Assembly (NCBI RefSeq): GCF_004854025.1
Contig: NZ_STGM01000003.1
Location: 124,001 to 188,000 of the forward strand
Length of the DNA: 64,000 nt
Origin: Microbacterium hydrothermale
Lineage (GTDB): Bacteria; Actinomycetota; Actinomycetes; Actinomycetales; Microbacteriaceae
Direction of reading: 5' to 3'
The notes below the pieces were generated by a model that saw nothing but the letters and a program-made list of their open reading frames with translations, was not told the DNA's origin and made no database searches. Made by a program: the position numbers and the translations under genes. Of this stretch, positions 1 to 7,683 are shown in pieces. Numbering within the stretch: position 1 is the stretch's first letter; the number at the start of each line of letters is the position of its first letter.

Positions 1-1
1 G

Positions 2-79
2 ACGATCCCGGTCGCCGTGGTGTTCTTCATCTTCCAGCGCCGCATCATGAACGCCAGCGAAGGAGCCGTCAAAGAATGA
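2..79 (+). CDS. Sugar ABC transporter permease, C-terminal end (partial)
   Basis: Only the last 25 residues are inside the window. They read as the end of a final transmembrane helix (TIPVAVVFFIFQRRIM) followed by a short cytoplasmic tail ending GAVKE. This matches the usual ending of MalG/CUT1-type carbohydrate ABC permeases, where the last helix leads into FxxxQRxxxxGxxxGAVKG. The stop codon overlaps the start of the following glucosidase gene (ATGA), so the two are translationally coupled, which supports a carbohydrate-uptake operon. The exact sugar cannot be told from this fragment. Confidence 0.6.
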   Translation, partial: TIPVAVVFFIFQRRIMNASEGAVKE

Positions 80-2028
80 CCACCGCCCCCACCACCTCGC
101 CGAACGGGACGACCACCGAGACCATGCCCCTGCAACCCCTGCTCAACGACGCCCTCATCGTGCTGCGCGCGCCGACCCAGGCGTGGTCCGACGGCTCGGG
201 CGACATGGGCGCCGCCGCCGTCCACGGCGTCTACCACGGCGACGTCCGCCACGTCGCCTCGCTCGTCGCGTCGTGCGACGAGTCGCCCATCGAGTGGATC
301 TCGACCGCGCCCGACGGCGCCTCGCGCGTGGTCTTCGGCGGCATCCTGCGCGGCGTCGACGACTCGACCCCCGACCCCAAGGTGCGCCTGCTGCGCGACC
401 GCCGAGTCGACGACGGCGTCGTGAGCGAGGCGTGGACCGTCGCCTCGCGCGTCGACCGTCCCGTCCGGGCCACGCTGCGACTGCGCCTCACCCCCGAGTT
501 CGCCCAGCTGCACGAGGTGAAGTCGGGCCACGCGCGGCCCCGGCCCGCCCGGATCCATGTCGAGGGCGACACCGCCCGCGTCGACGCCGGCCCGCAGGGG
601 CTCGAGCTGGCCGCCCCGGGTGCCCTCGTGGCATCCGGGGCCGACGGGGTCGACGCGGCGTGGAGCATCGAGATCCCCGCGCTCGGCGAGGTCACCGTCG
701 GCTGGACGCTGAGCCTGCGCGACGACACCCTCGTCGTGGGCTCGGCCACCGCCCCCGCGCGATGGGATGCCGCGGCGGTCGCCGCGCGCTCCTCCGACCC
801 GCGGCTCGCTCGGTGGCTGCGCACGGCGCTCGACGACCTCGACGCGCTGCGGCTCGTGCTCCCCGAGCACCCCCGCGACGAATTCTTCGCCGCAGGAGCG
901 CCCTGGTTCTTCACCCTCTTCGGCCGCGACTCGATCTGGGCGGCGCGCCTGACCCTCCCCCTCGACCGCGAGATCGCGGCATCCACCCTCCGTGTGCTCG
1001 CGCGCCTGCAGGGAGCCGACGACGACGCGCAGACCGCGCAGGAACCCGGCAAGATCCTCCACGAGCTGCGCGCCTCGGCGCTCGAGATCCCCGGCGAGGG
1101 CATCGTGCTGCCGCCGAAGTACTACGGCAGCGTCGACTCGACCCCCCTGTGGATCTGCCTTCTCGCCGACGCGTGGCGCGCCGGCATGCCCGACGAGGAG
1201 GTGCGCGAACTCCTCCCGGCGCTCCGCGGAGCCCTCGGCTGGATCCGCGACAGCGGCGACAGCGACGGCGACGGCTTCCTCGACTACATCGACCGCCTCG
1301 GGACGGGCCTGTCGAACCAGGGGTGGAAGGACTCCGGCGACTCGATCCAGTGGCGCGACGGCCGCCTCGCCGAGGGACCCATCGCCCTGTGCGAGGTGCA
1401 GGCGTACGCGTACGAGGCCGCCCGGGCCGGAGCCGACCTGCTCGCGGAGTTCGGAGAGGCGACGGATGCCGACGACGTCGCGTTCTGGCGCGCCTGGGCC
1501 GCCGACCTCAAGCGCCGCTTCGCCGAGACGTACTGGGTCGAGACGCCCGAGGGCCGCTACCCCGCCGTCGCCCTCGACCGCGAGAAGCGTCCCGTCGACA
1601 CGCTGACCAGCAACATCGGGCACCTGCTCGGCACCGGCATCCTCTCCCCCGACGAGGAGGCGCACATCGCCGACCTGCTGCTCGGCGAGAGCATGTCGAG
1701 CGGGTACGGCATCCGCACGATGTCGACGGGAGCCGCCGGATACTGGCCGGTGTCGTACCACGGCGGCAGCGTCTGGGTGCACGACACCGCGATCGCCGCG
1801 CACGGCATGCTCCGTGCGGGACTCGCCGCTCCGGCGCGATCGGTCGTCGAGGGGCTGCTGGATGCCGCGGAGGGCTTCGCCTACCGCGTGCCCGAGCTGC
1901 ACTCCGGCGACCCGCGCTCCCACTCGTCGGTGCCCACCCCGTATCCGGCCGCCTGCCGCCCGCAGGCGTGGTCGGCGGCGGCCGCGGTGGTGTGCCTGAC
2001 GGCGCTCACGCCCTCCCCCCAGGCGTGA
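76..2028 (+). CDS. Glycogen-debranching-type amylo-alpha-1,6-glucosidase
   Basis: 650 residues. The N-terminal half (about 20-230) is a beta-rich GDE_N_bis-like domain, recognisable by LNDALIVLRAPTQAW and GVYHGDVRHV. The C-terminal half (about 250-640) is an (alpha/alpha)6 barrel of the GH63/GDE_C type, with PWFFTLFGRDSIWAARLTLP, GWKDSGDSI and the late segment GYWPVSYHGGSVWVHDTAIA. Such proteins hydrolyse alpha-linked glucosides in the cytoplasm. The gene starts inside the stop codon of a sugar ABC permease, so it probably processes the imported oligosaccharide. The precise bond specificity is not visible; family assignment is firm, substrate is not. Confidence 0.85.
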   Translation: MTTAPTTSPNGTTTETMPLQPLLNDALIVLRAPTQAWSDGSGDMGAAAVHGVYHGDVRHVASLVASCDESPIEWISTAPDGASRVVFGGILRGVDDSTPDPKVRLLRDRRVDDGVVSEAWTVASRVDRPVRATLRLRLTPEFAQLHEVKSGHARPRPARIHVEGDTARVDAGPQGLELAAPGALVASGADGVDAAWSIEIPALGEVTVGWTLSLRDDTLVVGSATAPARWDAAAVAARSSDPRLARWLRTALDDLDALRLVLPEHPRDEFFAAGAPWFFTLFGRDSIWAARLTLPLDREIAASTLRVLARLQGADDDAQTAQEPGKILHELRASALEIPGEGIVLPPKYYGSVDSTPLWICLLADAWRAGMPDEEVRELLPALRGALGWIRDSGDSDGDGFLDYIDRLGTGLSNQGWKDSGDSIQWRDGRLAEGPIALCEVQAYAYEAARAGADLLAEFGEATDADDVAFWRAWAADLKRRFAETYWVETPEGRYPAVALDREKRPVDTLTSNIGHLLGTGILSPDEEAHIADLLLGESMSSGYGIRTMSTGAAGYWPVSYHGGSVWVHDTAIAAHGMLRAGLAAPARSVVEGLLDAAEGFAYRVPELHSGDPRSHSSVPTPYPAACRPQAWSAAAAVVCLTALTPSPQA

Positions 2029-2088
2029 GCCGCCGGGCGGCGCCCCGCGTGCGGCGCCGCCCGGCCCTTCCTCGCTGCGCCGGGGCGC

Positions 2089-2349
2089 CCCTCGTCCCCA
2101 AAAGCGCGGCGCCTGTCCCACTTATCGCCGGTGACGCACCGCCCGACCCACCAAAACTGGGACGAGGTCGTCAACGCACCCCTCGTCCCCAAAGTCGCGG
2201 TGCATGTCCCACTTATCGCCGGTTACGCACCGCCCGACCCACCAGAAGTGGGACGAGGTCGGCGACGCGCGCCCTCGTCCCCAAAAGCGCGGCGCCTGTC
2301 CCACTTATCGCCGGTGACGCACCGCCCGACCCACCAAAACTGGGACGAG
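2089..2349. repeat. Three tandem-spaced 78-bp intergenic repeats
   Basis: Three 78-bp copies lie at 2089-2166, 2180-2257 and 2272-2349, separated by 13-14 bp. Copies 1 and 3 are identical by eye; copy 2 differs at several positions. Each unit begins CCCTCGTCCCC and ends CTGGGACGAG, so its outer 8 bases (CTCGTCCC/GGGACGAG) are inverted and could fold into a hairpin. The array fills most of the 367-bp gap between the glucosidase and the convergent YbaK gene (2029-2395). No gene or clear terminator was seen in the rest of the gap. Confidence 0.9.
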
Positions 2350-2395
2350 TCAAGCGAGGGCGGCCCCGCGCCGCACCACGCGAAGGCCGCCGCCC

Positions 2396-2872
2396 TCAGG
2401 CGACGCGCTCGACCGTCCCGCCGGTCACCCGCACGAGCTCGTTGAACGTCAGCGGGAACACCGTGTGCGGCGTCCCCCCGGCGGCCCAGATCTCATCGAA
2501 CGCCGCGAGATCCTCGTCGACGACGGTCGTGAGCGCCGCGGGGTGCCCGGTCGGCGCGACTCCCCCGATCGGCTGGCCGGTCGCGGCGAGCACCTGTTCC
2601 GGCGTCGCCCGGCGGATCGCCCCGCGCCCGAGCCGCTCCGCCAGCGCCGCCGTGTCGACGCGGTGCGCTCCGCTGGTCATGACCAGCAGCGGCTCGTCGT
2701 CGCTCCAGAACACCAGGCTGTTGGCGATCGCGCCCACCTCGACACCCAGGGCCGCAGCGGCCAGGGCGGCCGTGGACGCGGCATCCGGGAGCACGATGAT
2801 CTCGCCGGGGATGCCGGCGGCCTCCAGCGACGCGGCGACGAGACGGCTCCGAACGGGAAGGGCGTCAACCAT
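2396..2872 (-). CDS. YbaK/ProX-type aminoacyl-tRNA deacylase
   Basis: 158 residues from the ATG at 2872; longer upstream readings have no family similarity. The sequence has the YbaK/EbsC pattern: IANSLVFWSDDEPLLVMTSGAHRVD in the middle (lysine of the classic K-S-L replaced by N), then PIGGVAPTGHP and a late AAGGTPHTVFPLTFNELVRVTGG. Family members clear mischarged tRNA (Cys- or Ala-tRNAPro) in trans in the cytoplasm. The gene stands alone, convergent with the debranching enzyme and divergent from the amino-acid dehydrogenase. Editing specificity cannot be predicted from these motifs. Confidence 0.85.
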   Translation of the reverse strand: MVDALPVRSRLVAASLEAAGIPGEIIVLPDAASTAALAAAALGVEVGAIANSLVFWSDDEPLLVMTSGAHRVDTAALAERLGRGAIRRATPEQVLAATGQPIGGVAPTGHPAALTTVVDEDLAAFDEIWAAGGTPHTVFPLTFNELVRVTGGTVERVA

Positions 2873-2926
2873 GCCCGACAGCCTACGACGGCCCCCGCGG
2901 GCGCCCCGCCCGCGTCGATCCCCCGC

Positions 2927-3005
2927 GAGAGCACACGATCGGCGTGACCCGACACCTTCCGCACCGTCGCGCGCATGTGATCTCGCGCCGATCGTGTGAT
3001 CTCGG
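2927..3005. repeat. 79-bp palindromic REP-like element, copy 1
   Basis: The arms GCACACGATCGGCG and CGCCGATCGTGTG are inverted, with a second TGTGATCTCGCG inside. The same 79-bp layout recurs at 43391-43469. It sits in the promoter gap between the YbaK gene and the amino-acid dehydrogenase. Confidence 0.8.
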
Positions 3006-3125
3006 CGAACGAGACCGCGCCGGCGTCGCGCGCGACGGCGTCTCGCGACAGAATGGAGGGTGGATGCCGCAACGCCGCGGCTCCGGAACGTGCCGCCCAC
3101 AAGGCGGCCGACGACAAGGAACGCG

Positions 3126-4199
3126 ATGACCAACGCCCTGCCCCTGCCCGACTTCGCCCACGAGCGCGTGGAGGTGATGACGGGACACCGCAGCGGCCTC
3201 TTCATCGCCGTCGCCCTTCACTCCTCGGTGCTCGGCTCCGCCCTCGGCGGCGCCCGGCTGTGGACCTATCCCTCGTGGACCGACGCTCTCGGCGATGCCC
3301 TGCGCCTGTCCGCGGCCATGACCCTGAAGAACGCCGCCGCCGGCCTCGACGCGGGCGGTGGCAAGAGCGTCATCGGTCTGCCCCCGGGCACCGTGCTCGA
3401 CGCCGACCGCCGCCGCGCCGCCTTCCTCGACCTGGGCGATGCCGTTGAGAGCCTCGGTGGCCTATACCGCACGGCCGAAGACGTGGGCTCGACCACCGAC
3501 GACATGCTCGTCGTGAGCGAGCGCACCGCGCACGTGGTCGGGCTCCCCGACACCGTCGGAGGCTCGGGCGAGCCCGCCGGCCCCACGAGCCTCGGCGTCT
3601 ACGCCTCGCTCATCGCGACCCTCGAGCGCGCCGTGGGCACCAACGACGTCACCGGGCGCCGCATCACGATCGCCGGTCTCGGTCAGGTGGGAAGCCGCCT
3701 CGCCGAGCGTCTCGCGACCGAGGGGGCGATCCTCACCGTCACCGACGTCAACCCCGCCAAGCGCGAGCTGGCCGCCGAACTGGGCGCCGCCTGGGTCGAG
3801 CCGGGCGAGGCCCACCTGGTCCCCGCCGACGTGTTCGTGCCCGCCGGCATCGGCGGCGTTCTCACCGACGCGGTGATCGACGCCCTCGACGCGCGCGCGG
3901 TCTGCGGCCCCGCCAACAACCCGCTGGCCGAACGCTCCGGCGCCGAACGGCTCGCGCAGCGCGGCATCCTCTACGCACCCGACTTCGTCGTCAACGCCGG
4001 TGGAGTGATCTACCTCGACCTCGTCGCCAAGCAGCGCGGAACGCTCGAGCAGATCATGGGCCGCGTGGCCGACATCGGCGACACCGTACGCCGCATCTTC
4101 GATGAGGCCGCGTCGCGCGGCGTCACCCCGCTCGCCGCCGCCGAGGGGCTCGCCGCCGAGCGTCTCGCCGTCGGCGCGGGCGAGAACGCGCTCGTCTGA
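3126..4199 (+). CDS. Leu/Val/Phe-type amino acid dehydrogenase
   Basis: 357 residues. The ATG at 3126 has AAGGA nine bases upstream; the in-frame GTG further upstream (3060) would only add non-conserved residues. The N-terminal domain has HSSVLGSALGGARLW and the catalytic-lysine segment KNAAAGLDAGGGKSVI, then YRTAEDVGSTTDDM with the conserved aspartate. The C-terminal Rossmann domain shows GLGQVGSRLAERL, VFVPAGIGGVLTD and CGPANNPLAE. These enzymes reversibly deaminate branched-chain or aromatic amino acids to 2-oxoacids using NAD+. The ANN element favours the leucine/valine/phenylalanine branch over glutamate dehydrogenase. The gene is monocistronic and ends in a strong hairpin. Confidence 0.9.
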   Translation: MTNALPLPDFAHERVEVMTGHRSGLFIAVALHSSVLGSALGGARLWTYPSWTDALGDALRLSAAMTLKNAAAGLDAGGGKSVIGLPPGTVLDADRRRAAFLDLGDAVESLGGLYRTAEDVGSTTDDMLVVSERTAHVVGLPDTVGGSGEPAGPTSLGVYASLIATLERAVGTNDVTGRRITIAGLGQVGSRLAERLATEGAILTVTDVNPAKRELAAELGAAWVEPGEAHLVPADVFVPAGIGGVLTDAVIDALDARAVCGPANNPLAERSGAERLAQRGILYAPDFVVNAGGVIYLDLVAKQRGTLEQIMGRVADIGDTVRRIFDEAASRGVTPLAAAEGLAAERLAVGAGENALV

Positions 4200-4215
4200 C
4201 ACGCCCGGGACGCAG

Positions 4216-4249
4216 AGAGCCGGATGCCGTCGTCACGGCATCCGGCTCT
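4216..4249. terminator. Bidirectional hairpin terminator
   Basis: Perfect 15-bp arms, AGAGCCGGATGCCGT and ACGGCATCCGGCTCT, with a 4-base loop, followed by TTCTC. It lies between the convergent dehydrogenase and lsr2 genes and can serve both. The arms contain the GGATGCC word. Confidence 0.85.
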
Positions 4250-4260
4250 TCTCATGCGCG

Positions 4261-4599
4261 TCAGTGCGCGGCGTCGTACGCGGCCAGAACGGCGGCCGAT
4301 ATCCGCCCGCGGGTATTGATGGAATATCCGTTCTTCTCCGCCCAGGATCGGACGTTGACGAGATCCCTCGTGGGCGCCGGTCGACCGCGCGGGGCTTTTC
4401 GCGCCGGTCCGGCGGAGAATCCCACCGCGCGACCCGCCGAAATGAAGGGCGAGAACGCGTCGCGCATCTTCTTCGCATTCTCTTCGGACAGGTCGATCTC
4501 GTACGAACGGCCGTCGAGCGAGAAGTTCACCGTCTTTCCGTCATCGATGACCACGCCATCGAGATCATCGATCAGCTGAGTGATGTGCTTTTTCGCCAT
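4261..4599 (-). CDS. lsr2: Lsr2 family nucleoid-associated protein, copy 1
   Basis: 112 residues. The start MAKKHITQLIDDLDG is the standard Lsr2 N-terminus, so the upstream extension to 4656 is rejected. The N-terminal half (to about 60) is the beta-rich oligomerisation domain (VNFSLDGRSYEIDLSEEN). The C-terminal half has VRSWAEKNGYSINTRGRIS, with the RGR AT-hook-like motif that inserts into the minor groove of AT-rich DNA. Lsr2 is the actinobacterial H-NS analogue that silences foreign, AT-rich genes. No convincing Shine-Dalgarno sequence precedes it, so it may be leaderless. It lies downstream of an acetolactate decarboxylase gene that has a second lsr2 on its other side. Confidence 0.95.
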   Translation of the reverse strand: MAKKHITQLIDDLDGVVIDDGKTVNFSLDGRSYEIDLSEENAKKMRDAFSPFISAGRAVGFSAGPARKAPRGRPAPTRDLVNVRSWAEKNGYSINTRGRISAAVLAAYDAAH

Positions 4600-4667
4600 G
4601 GGGCGATCGTAGGACGGTGAATCATCCCGTCCCGGGGAGAAGGATTGCGAATTCACCCGCTCCTTCG

Positions 4668-5387
4668 TCAGCTTTCACCGTCCGAGAACATCGCGGGTCG
4701 ACTCTCGACCGCGACGATGCGGTGATCCTCGTCATGCGTGAGCTCGGTCCGACGGAATTCCTCGTCGTCGGGGAGCCGCAACTGAAGTCGCGAATAGGCG
4801 GTGACGCGCAGCCGACCGCGACGCACGCGCACATCGAGCACGTGGCCGCCGACCTCGCGGTCGTCGCTGAGGAAATGCAGGTGCAGACCCGCGACCGTGA
4901 TGCCCTGATAGATCGCCGGCATCCAGAACCCCACGAGCGACCCCGCGCGGTCGATCGTCTCGGTCTCGATCTGCTCCGCGGCGACCTCCGCCAGCGGACG
5001 GAACGGCGGGAGCTCGCGACGCGTCACCCGCGTGCGCACCCGCGTCATCACGCCGTCCAGACGCACGGCGTGGAAGAAGTTCCGGCTGGCCAGTCGCTCG
5101 GCGACGAGGGCGTCGAGACCCGCGAAATCGACCTCTCCGACCGTGGTCGACGGGCCGGAGCCGAGCGTGCAGATGTCGACGAACGGAAGGGTCTCCTCCT
5201 CCGACATCCGCCGCGGCGGGCCGTCGGGGGTGCATTCGAAGGGCACGCCGTCGATCAGGACGACTTCTCCGCCCAACCCTTCGCAGCACCCGATACCGGT
5301 GTCGCCGAGCGCGGCGAGGGAGGAAACCGGGATGCCACTCGAATAGACACCGCCGAGAAGAGCGTCGAGTACGGCGAATTGCGTCAC
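4668..5387 (-). CDS. Alpha-acetolactate decarboxylase
   Basis: 239 residues from a GTG. The enzyme converts 2-acetolactate to acetoin in the cytoplasm, diverting pyruvate-derived acetolactate from valine/leucine synthesis. Diagnostic segments are LDALLGGVY near the start, GEVVLIDGVPFE, and the metal-site stretch GLHLHFLSDDREVGGHVLD (about residues 170-190), whose three histidines match the zinc ligands of the family. One deviation: the usual GIGTF is GIGCC here. There is no good ribosome-binding site before the GTG, so the start is the least certain part. It is flanked on both sides by lsr2 genes on the same strand. No acetolactate synthase or butanediol dehydrogenase is adjacent. Confidence 0.85.
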   Translation of the reverse strand: MTQFAVLDALLGGVYSSGIPVSSLAALGDTGIGCCEGLGGEVVLIDGVPFECTPDGPPRRMSEEETLPFVDICTLGSGPSTTVGEVDFAGLDALVAERLASRNFFHAVRLDGVMTRVRTRVTRRELPPFRPLAEVAAEQIETETIDRAGSLVGFWMPAIYQGITVAGLHLHFLSDDREVGGHVLDVRVRRGRLRVTAYSRLQLRLPDDEEFRRTELTHDEDHRIVAVESRPAMFSDGES

Positions 5388-5442
5388 CGCACTCGACGCG
5401 ATGTCGGCCGTCGTCGCGCGGGCCGATTCCTCCGGAGTGATA

Positions 5443-5790
5443 TCAGGAATTGGCGTCCGCGTAGGCGTCGAGGATCGACGCGGGAACGCGACCGCGGTCG
5501 CTCACCGTGTGTCCATTGGCGCGAGCCCATTCGCGGACGGCACCGAGATCGACGTCGTTCGCGCGTCGCGGCGAACGCGAACGACGCGCGGTGGAGGCGC
5601 CCCGGGAAACCGAACGAGCGGCATCCACGAAAGGCGCGATCGCCGAATAGAACTTGTCGGCGTTGCGGTCGGAAAGGTCGATCTCATAAGCGCGGCCTTC
5701 GACCGAGAAGGTGATCTGCTTTCCCTGTCCGTCTTCGAGGACGGTTCCGTCGAGATCGTCGACGAGGTGGGTGATGTGCTTCATAGCCAT
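5443..5790 (-). CDS. lsr2: Lsr2 family nucleoid-associated protein, copy 2
   Basis: 115 residues. [17 protein letters not shown] begins the N-terminal dimerisation domain and [17 protein letters not shown] carries the RGR minor-groove motif at the end. It is clearly a paralogue of the copy at 4261-4599 rather than a recent duplicate: the linkers differ and this one is richer in Arg/Ser (about 70-80). An AT-rich stretch just upstream (5785-5835, with runs such as AATACGAAAAACAATAC) is unusual for this genome and is the likely promoter and perhaps an Lsr2-binding site. It is first in the lsr2-aldC-lsr2 series. Confidence 0.93.
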   Translation of the reverse strand: MAMKHITHLVDDLDGTVLEDGQGKQITFSVEGRAYEIDLSDRNADKFYSAIAPFVDAARSVSRGASTARRSRSPRRANDVDLGAVREWARANGHTVSDRGRVPASILDAYADANS

Positions 5791-5845
5791 AATACGAAAA
5801 ACAATACACCGCCATTCGATGAATTACCCGCATGACTATTCGTGT
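5785..5845 (-). promoter_or_regulatory. AT-rich promoter region of the lsr2-aldC-lsr2 series
   Basis: This is one of the few low-GC patches in the window, directly upstream of the second lsr2 gene and read leftward. Lsr2 proteins prefer such DNA, so autoregulation is plausible. No exact -35/-10 pair was assigned. Confidence 0.35.
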
Positions 5846-5973
5846 GATATCTCGCGCGCGGCCGGTCGAGGGGGTGGTGGTCACGGCGCTCCCGGGGGGC
5901 TATCCTCCGGGGGTGGTGTTCGCTCCCCGGACATCGCCCGAGACAGAGATCCGTCGAGACAGGGAAGCGTCGC

Positions 5974-7473
5974 GTGAGCCTTTTCCGTACCAAGTCGGTG
6001 GAGCAGTCCATCGCCGACACCGATGAGCCGGAGTTCCGGCTCAAGAAGTCCCTCAGCGCGGTCGATCTGACCGTCTTCGGCGTCGGCGTCGTGATCGGCG
6101 CGGGCATCTTCACCCTCACCGGTCGCGCCGCCCACGACGTCGCCGGACCCGCCGTCGTCATCAGCTTCATCATCGCCGCGATCGCGTGCGGCCTCGCGGC
6201 AATGTGCTACGCGGAGTTCGCCTCGACCGTCCCGGTCTCGGGCTCGGCGTACACGTTCTCGTACGCCTCCCTCGGCGAACTGTTCGCCTGGATCATCGGG
6301 TGGGACCTCATCCTCGAGATGTTCCTGGGCGCGAGCGTCGTGGCCCAGGGGTGGAGCGCCTATCTGGGCACGTTCCTCGAGCAGATCGGCATCACCCTCC
6401 CCGCCGCGATCTCGTACGGCGGAGTCGTCGACCTGCCGGCGATCCTGCTCGTCCTCGTGCTCGGCGGGTTGATGACCCTCGGCATCAAGGAGTCGCTGCG
6501 CGTCAACCTCGTGCTCGTGGCCGTGAAGCTGTTCATCGTGCTGTTCGTGATCATCGCGGGCATCATGTTCATCAACCCGGCCAACTACAGCCCCTTCGTG
6601 CCCGACTCGGTGCCCACCGAATCGGCCTCCGGCCTCACGCAGCCGCTGCTGCAGTTCCTCTCCGGACTCGAGCCCGCGACCTTCGGCGTCGGCGGCATCC
6701 TCGCGGGTGCGGCCCTGGTGTTCTTCGCCTACATCGGCTTCGACGTGGTGGCCACCACCGCCGAGGAGACCAAGCGGCCCCAGCGCGACCTGCCGATCGG
6801 CATCATCGCGTCGCTCGTGATCTGCACGATCCTCTACTGCGCCGTCGCGGTCGTGGTGACCGGCATGGTCCCCTACTCCGACCTCAACCCGTCGGCGGCC
6901 CTCGCGAACGCGTTCGCCTTCCACGGGCAGACCTGGATGGCCACGGTCATCGCCGCCGGCGCGGTGGCGGGTCTGACGACCGTCGTGCTGACGCTGCTCA
7001 TCGGTGCCACGCGCATCATCTTCGCGATGTCGCGCGACCGCCTGCTTCCCGGCGGTCTCGCCAAGGTGCACCCGCGCTTCCGCACCCCCTGGGTCATCTC
7101 GATCATCGTCACGGTCATCGTGGCGATCGTCGCCGGGCTCACCCCCATCGGCGTCCTCGAAGAGATGGTCAACATCGGCACGCTGTCGGCGTTCGTGCTC
7201 GTCTCGATCGGCGTGATCGTGCTGCGGCGCAAGCGTCCCGACCTCAAGCGCGGCTTCCGCGTGCCGTTCAGCCCGGTGCTGCCGATCCTGTCGGCCCTCA
7301 TCTGCACCTACCTGATGCTCAATCTCTCGGTCGAGACCTGGCTGCGCTTCCTCATCTGGCTCGCTCTCGGTTTCGCGATCTATTTCGCCTACTCGCGCAG
7401 CCACGCGCGACTGGCCACCGGCGCCCCGCTCGATCCGACGACCCCGCGCGTGGTGGCCCCGCCGAAGGACTGA
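5974..7473 (+). CDS. APC family amino acid permease
   Basis: 499 residues from a GTG with AGGGAAG upstream. A short charged N-terminus ending LKKSLSAVDLTVFGVG leads into the hallmark first helix GVVIGAGIFTLTGRAAHDVAGPAV of the cationic/neutral amino acid (CAT/YfnA-like) permeases. About 12-14 hydrophobic helices follow, with FFAYIGFDVVATTAEETKRPQRDLP in the middle, the conserved APC segment after helix 7. The C-terminus is cytoplasmic and short. It imports amino acids by proton symport; the substrate is not predictable. It is transcribed alone and ends at a perfect hairpin. Confidence 0.92.
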   Translation: MSLFRTKSVEQSIADTDEPEFRLKKSLSAVDLTVFGVGVVIGAGIFTLTGRAAHDVAGPAVVISFIIAAIACGLAAMCYAEFASTVPVSGSAYTFSYASLGELFAWIIGWDLILEMFLGASVVAQGWSAYLGTFLEQIGITLPAAISYGGVVDLPAILLVLVLGGLMTLGIKESLRVNLVLVAVKLFIVLFVIIAGIMFINPANYSPFVPDSVPTESASGLTQPLLQFLSGLEPATFGVGGILAGAALVFFAYIGFDVVATTAEETKRPQRDLPIGIIASLVICTILYCAVAVVVTGMVPYSDLNPSAALANAFAFHGQTWMATVIAAGAVAGLTTVVLTLLIGATRIIFAMSRDRLLPGGLAKVHPRFRTPWVISIIVTVIVAIVAGLTPIGVLEEMVNIGTLSAFVLVSIGVIVLRRKRPDLKRGFRVPFSPVLPILSALICTYLMLNLSVETWLRFLIWLALGFAIYFAYSRSHARLATGAPLDPTTPRVVAPPKD

Positions 7474-7485
7474 CCCCTCGCCCCG

Positions 7486-7530
7486 CGGATGCCGCGGCCC
7501 CCGTCTCGAACGGTCGGGCCGCGGCATCCG
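7486..7530. terminator. Hairpin terminator after the APC permease
   Basis: Perfect 15-bp arms (CGGATGCCGCGGCCC and its inverse) with a 15-base loop. Both arms contain the GGATGCC word. Confidence 0.8.
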
Positions 7531-7683
7531 TCGTTCTCCGCCGCGGGGAGGACGACGGATGCCGCGCGCGTCATCCCCGAGGATGATTTCCCGCTCGCGG
7601 CGGCCGAACCGGCCGTCGTCGCGACGTGCACCCCCCTAGGGTGGGGATGTTCGATGACGACGATTTCCGTTCCGGGGGGTTTC

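Noticed and set aside
2029-2395. Short open frames through the 78-bp repeats as small proteins
   Set aside because: They exist in several frames, repeat the same peptide and lack initiation signals.
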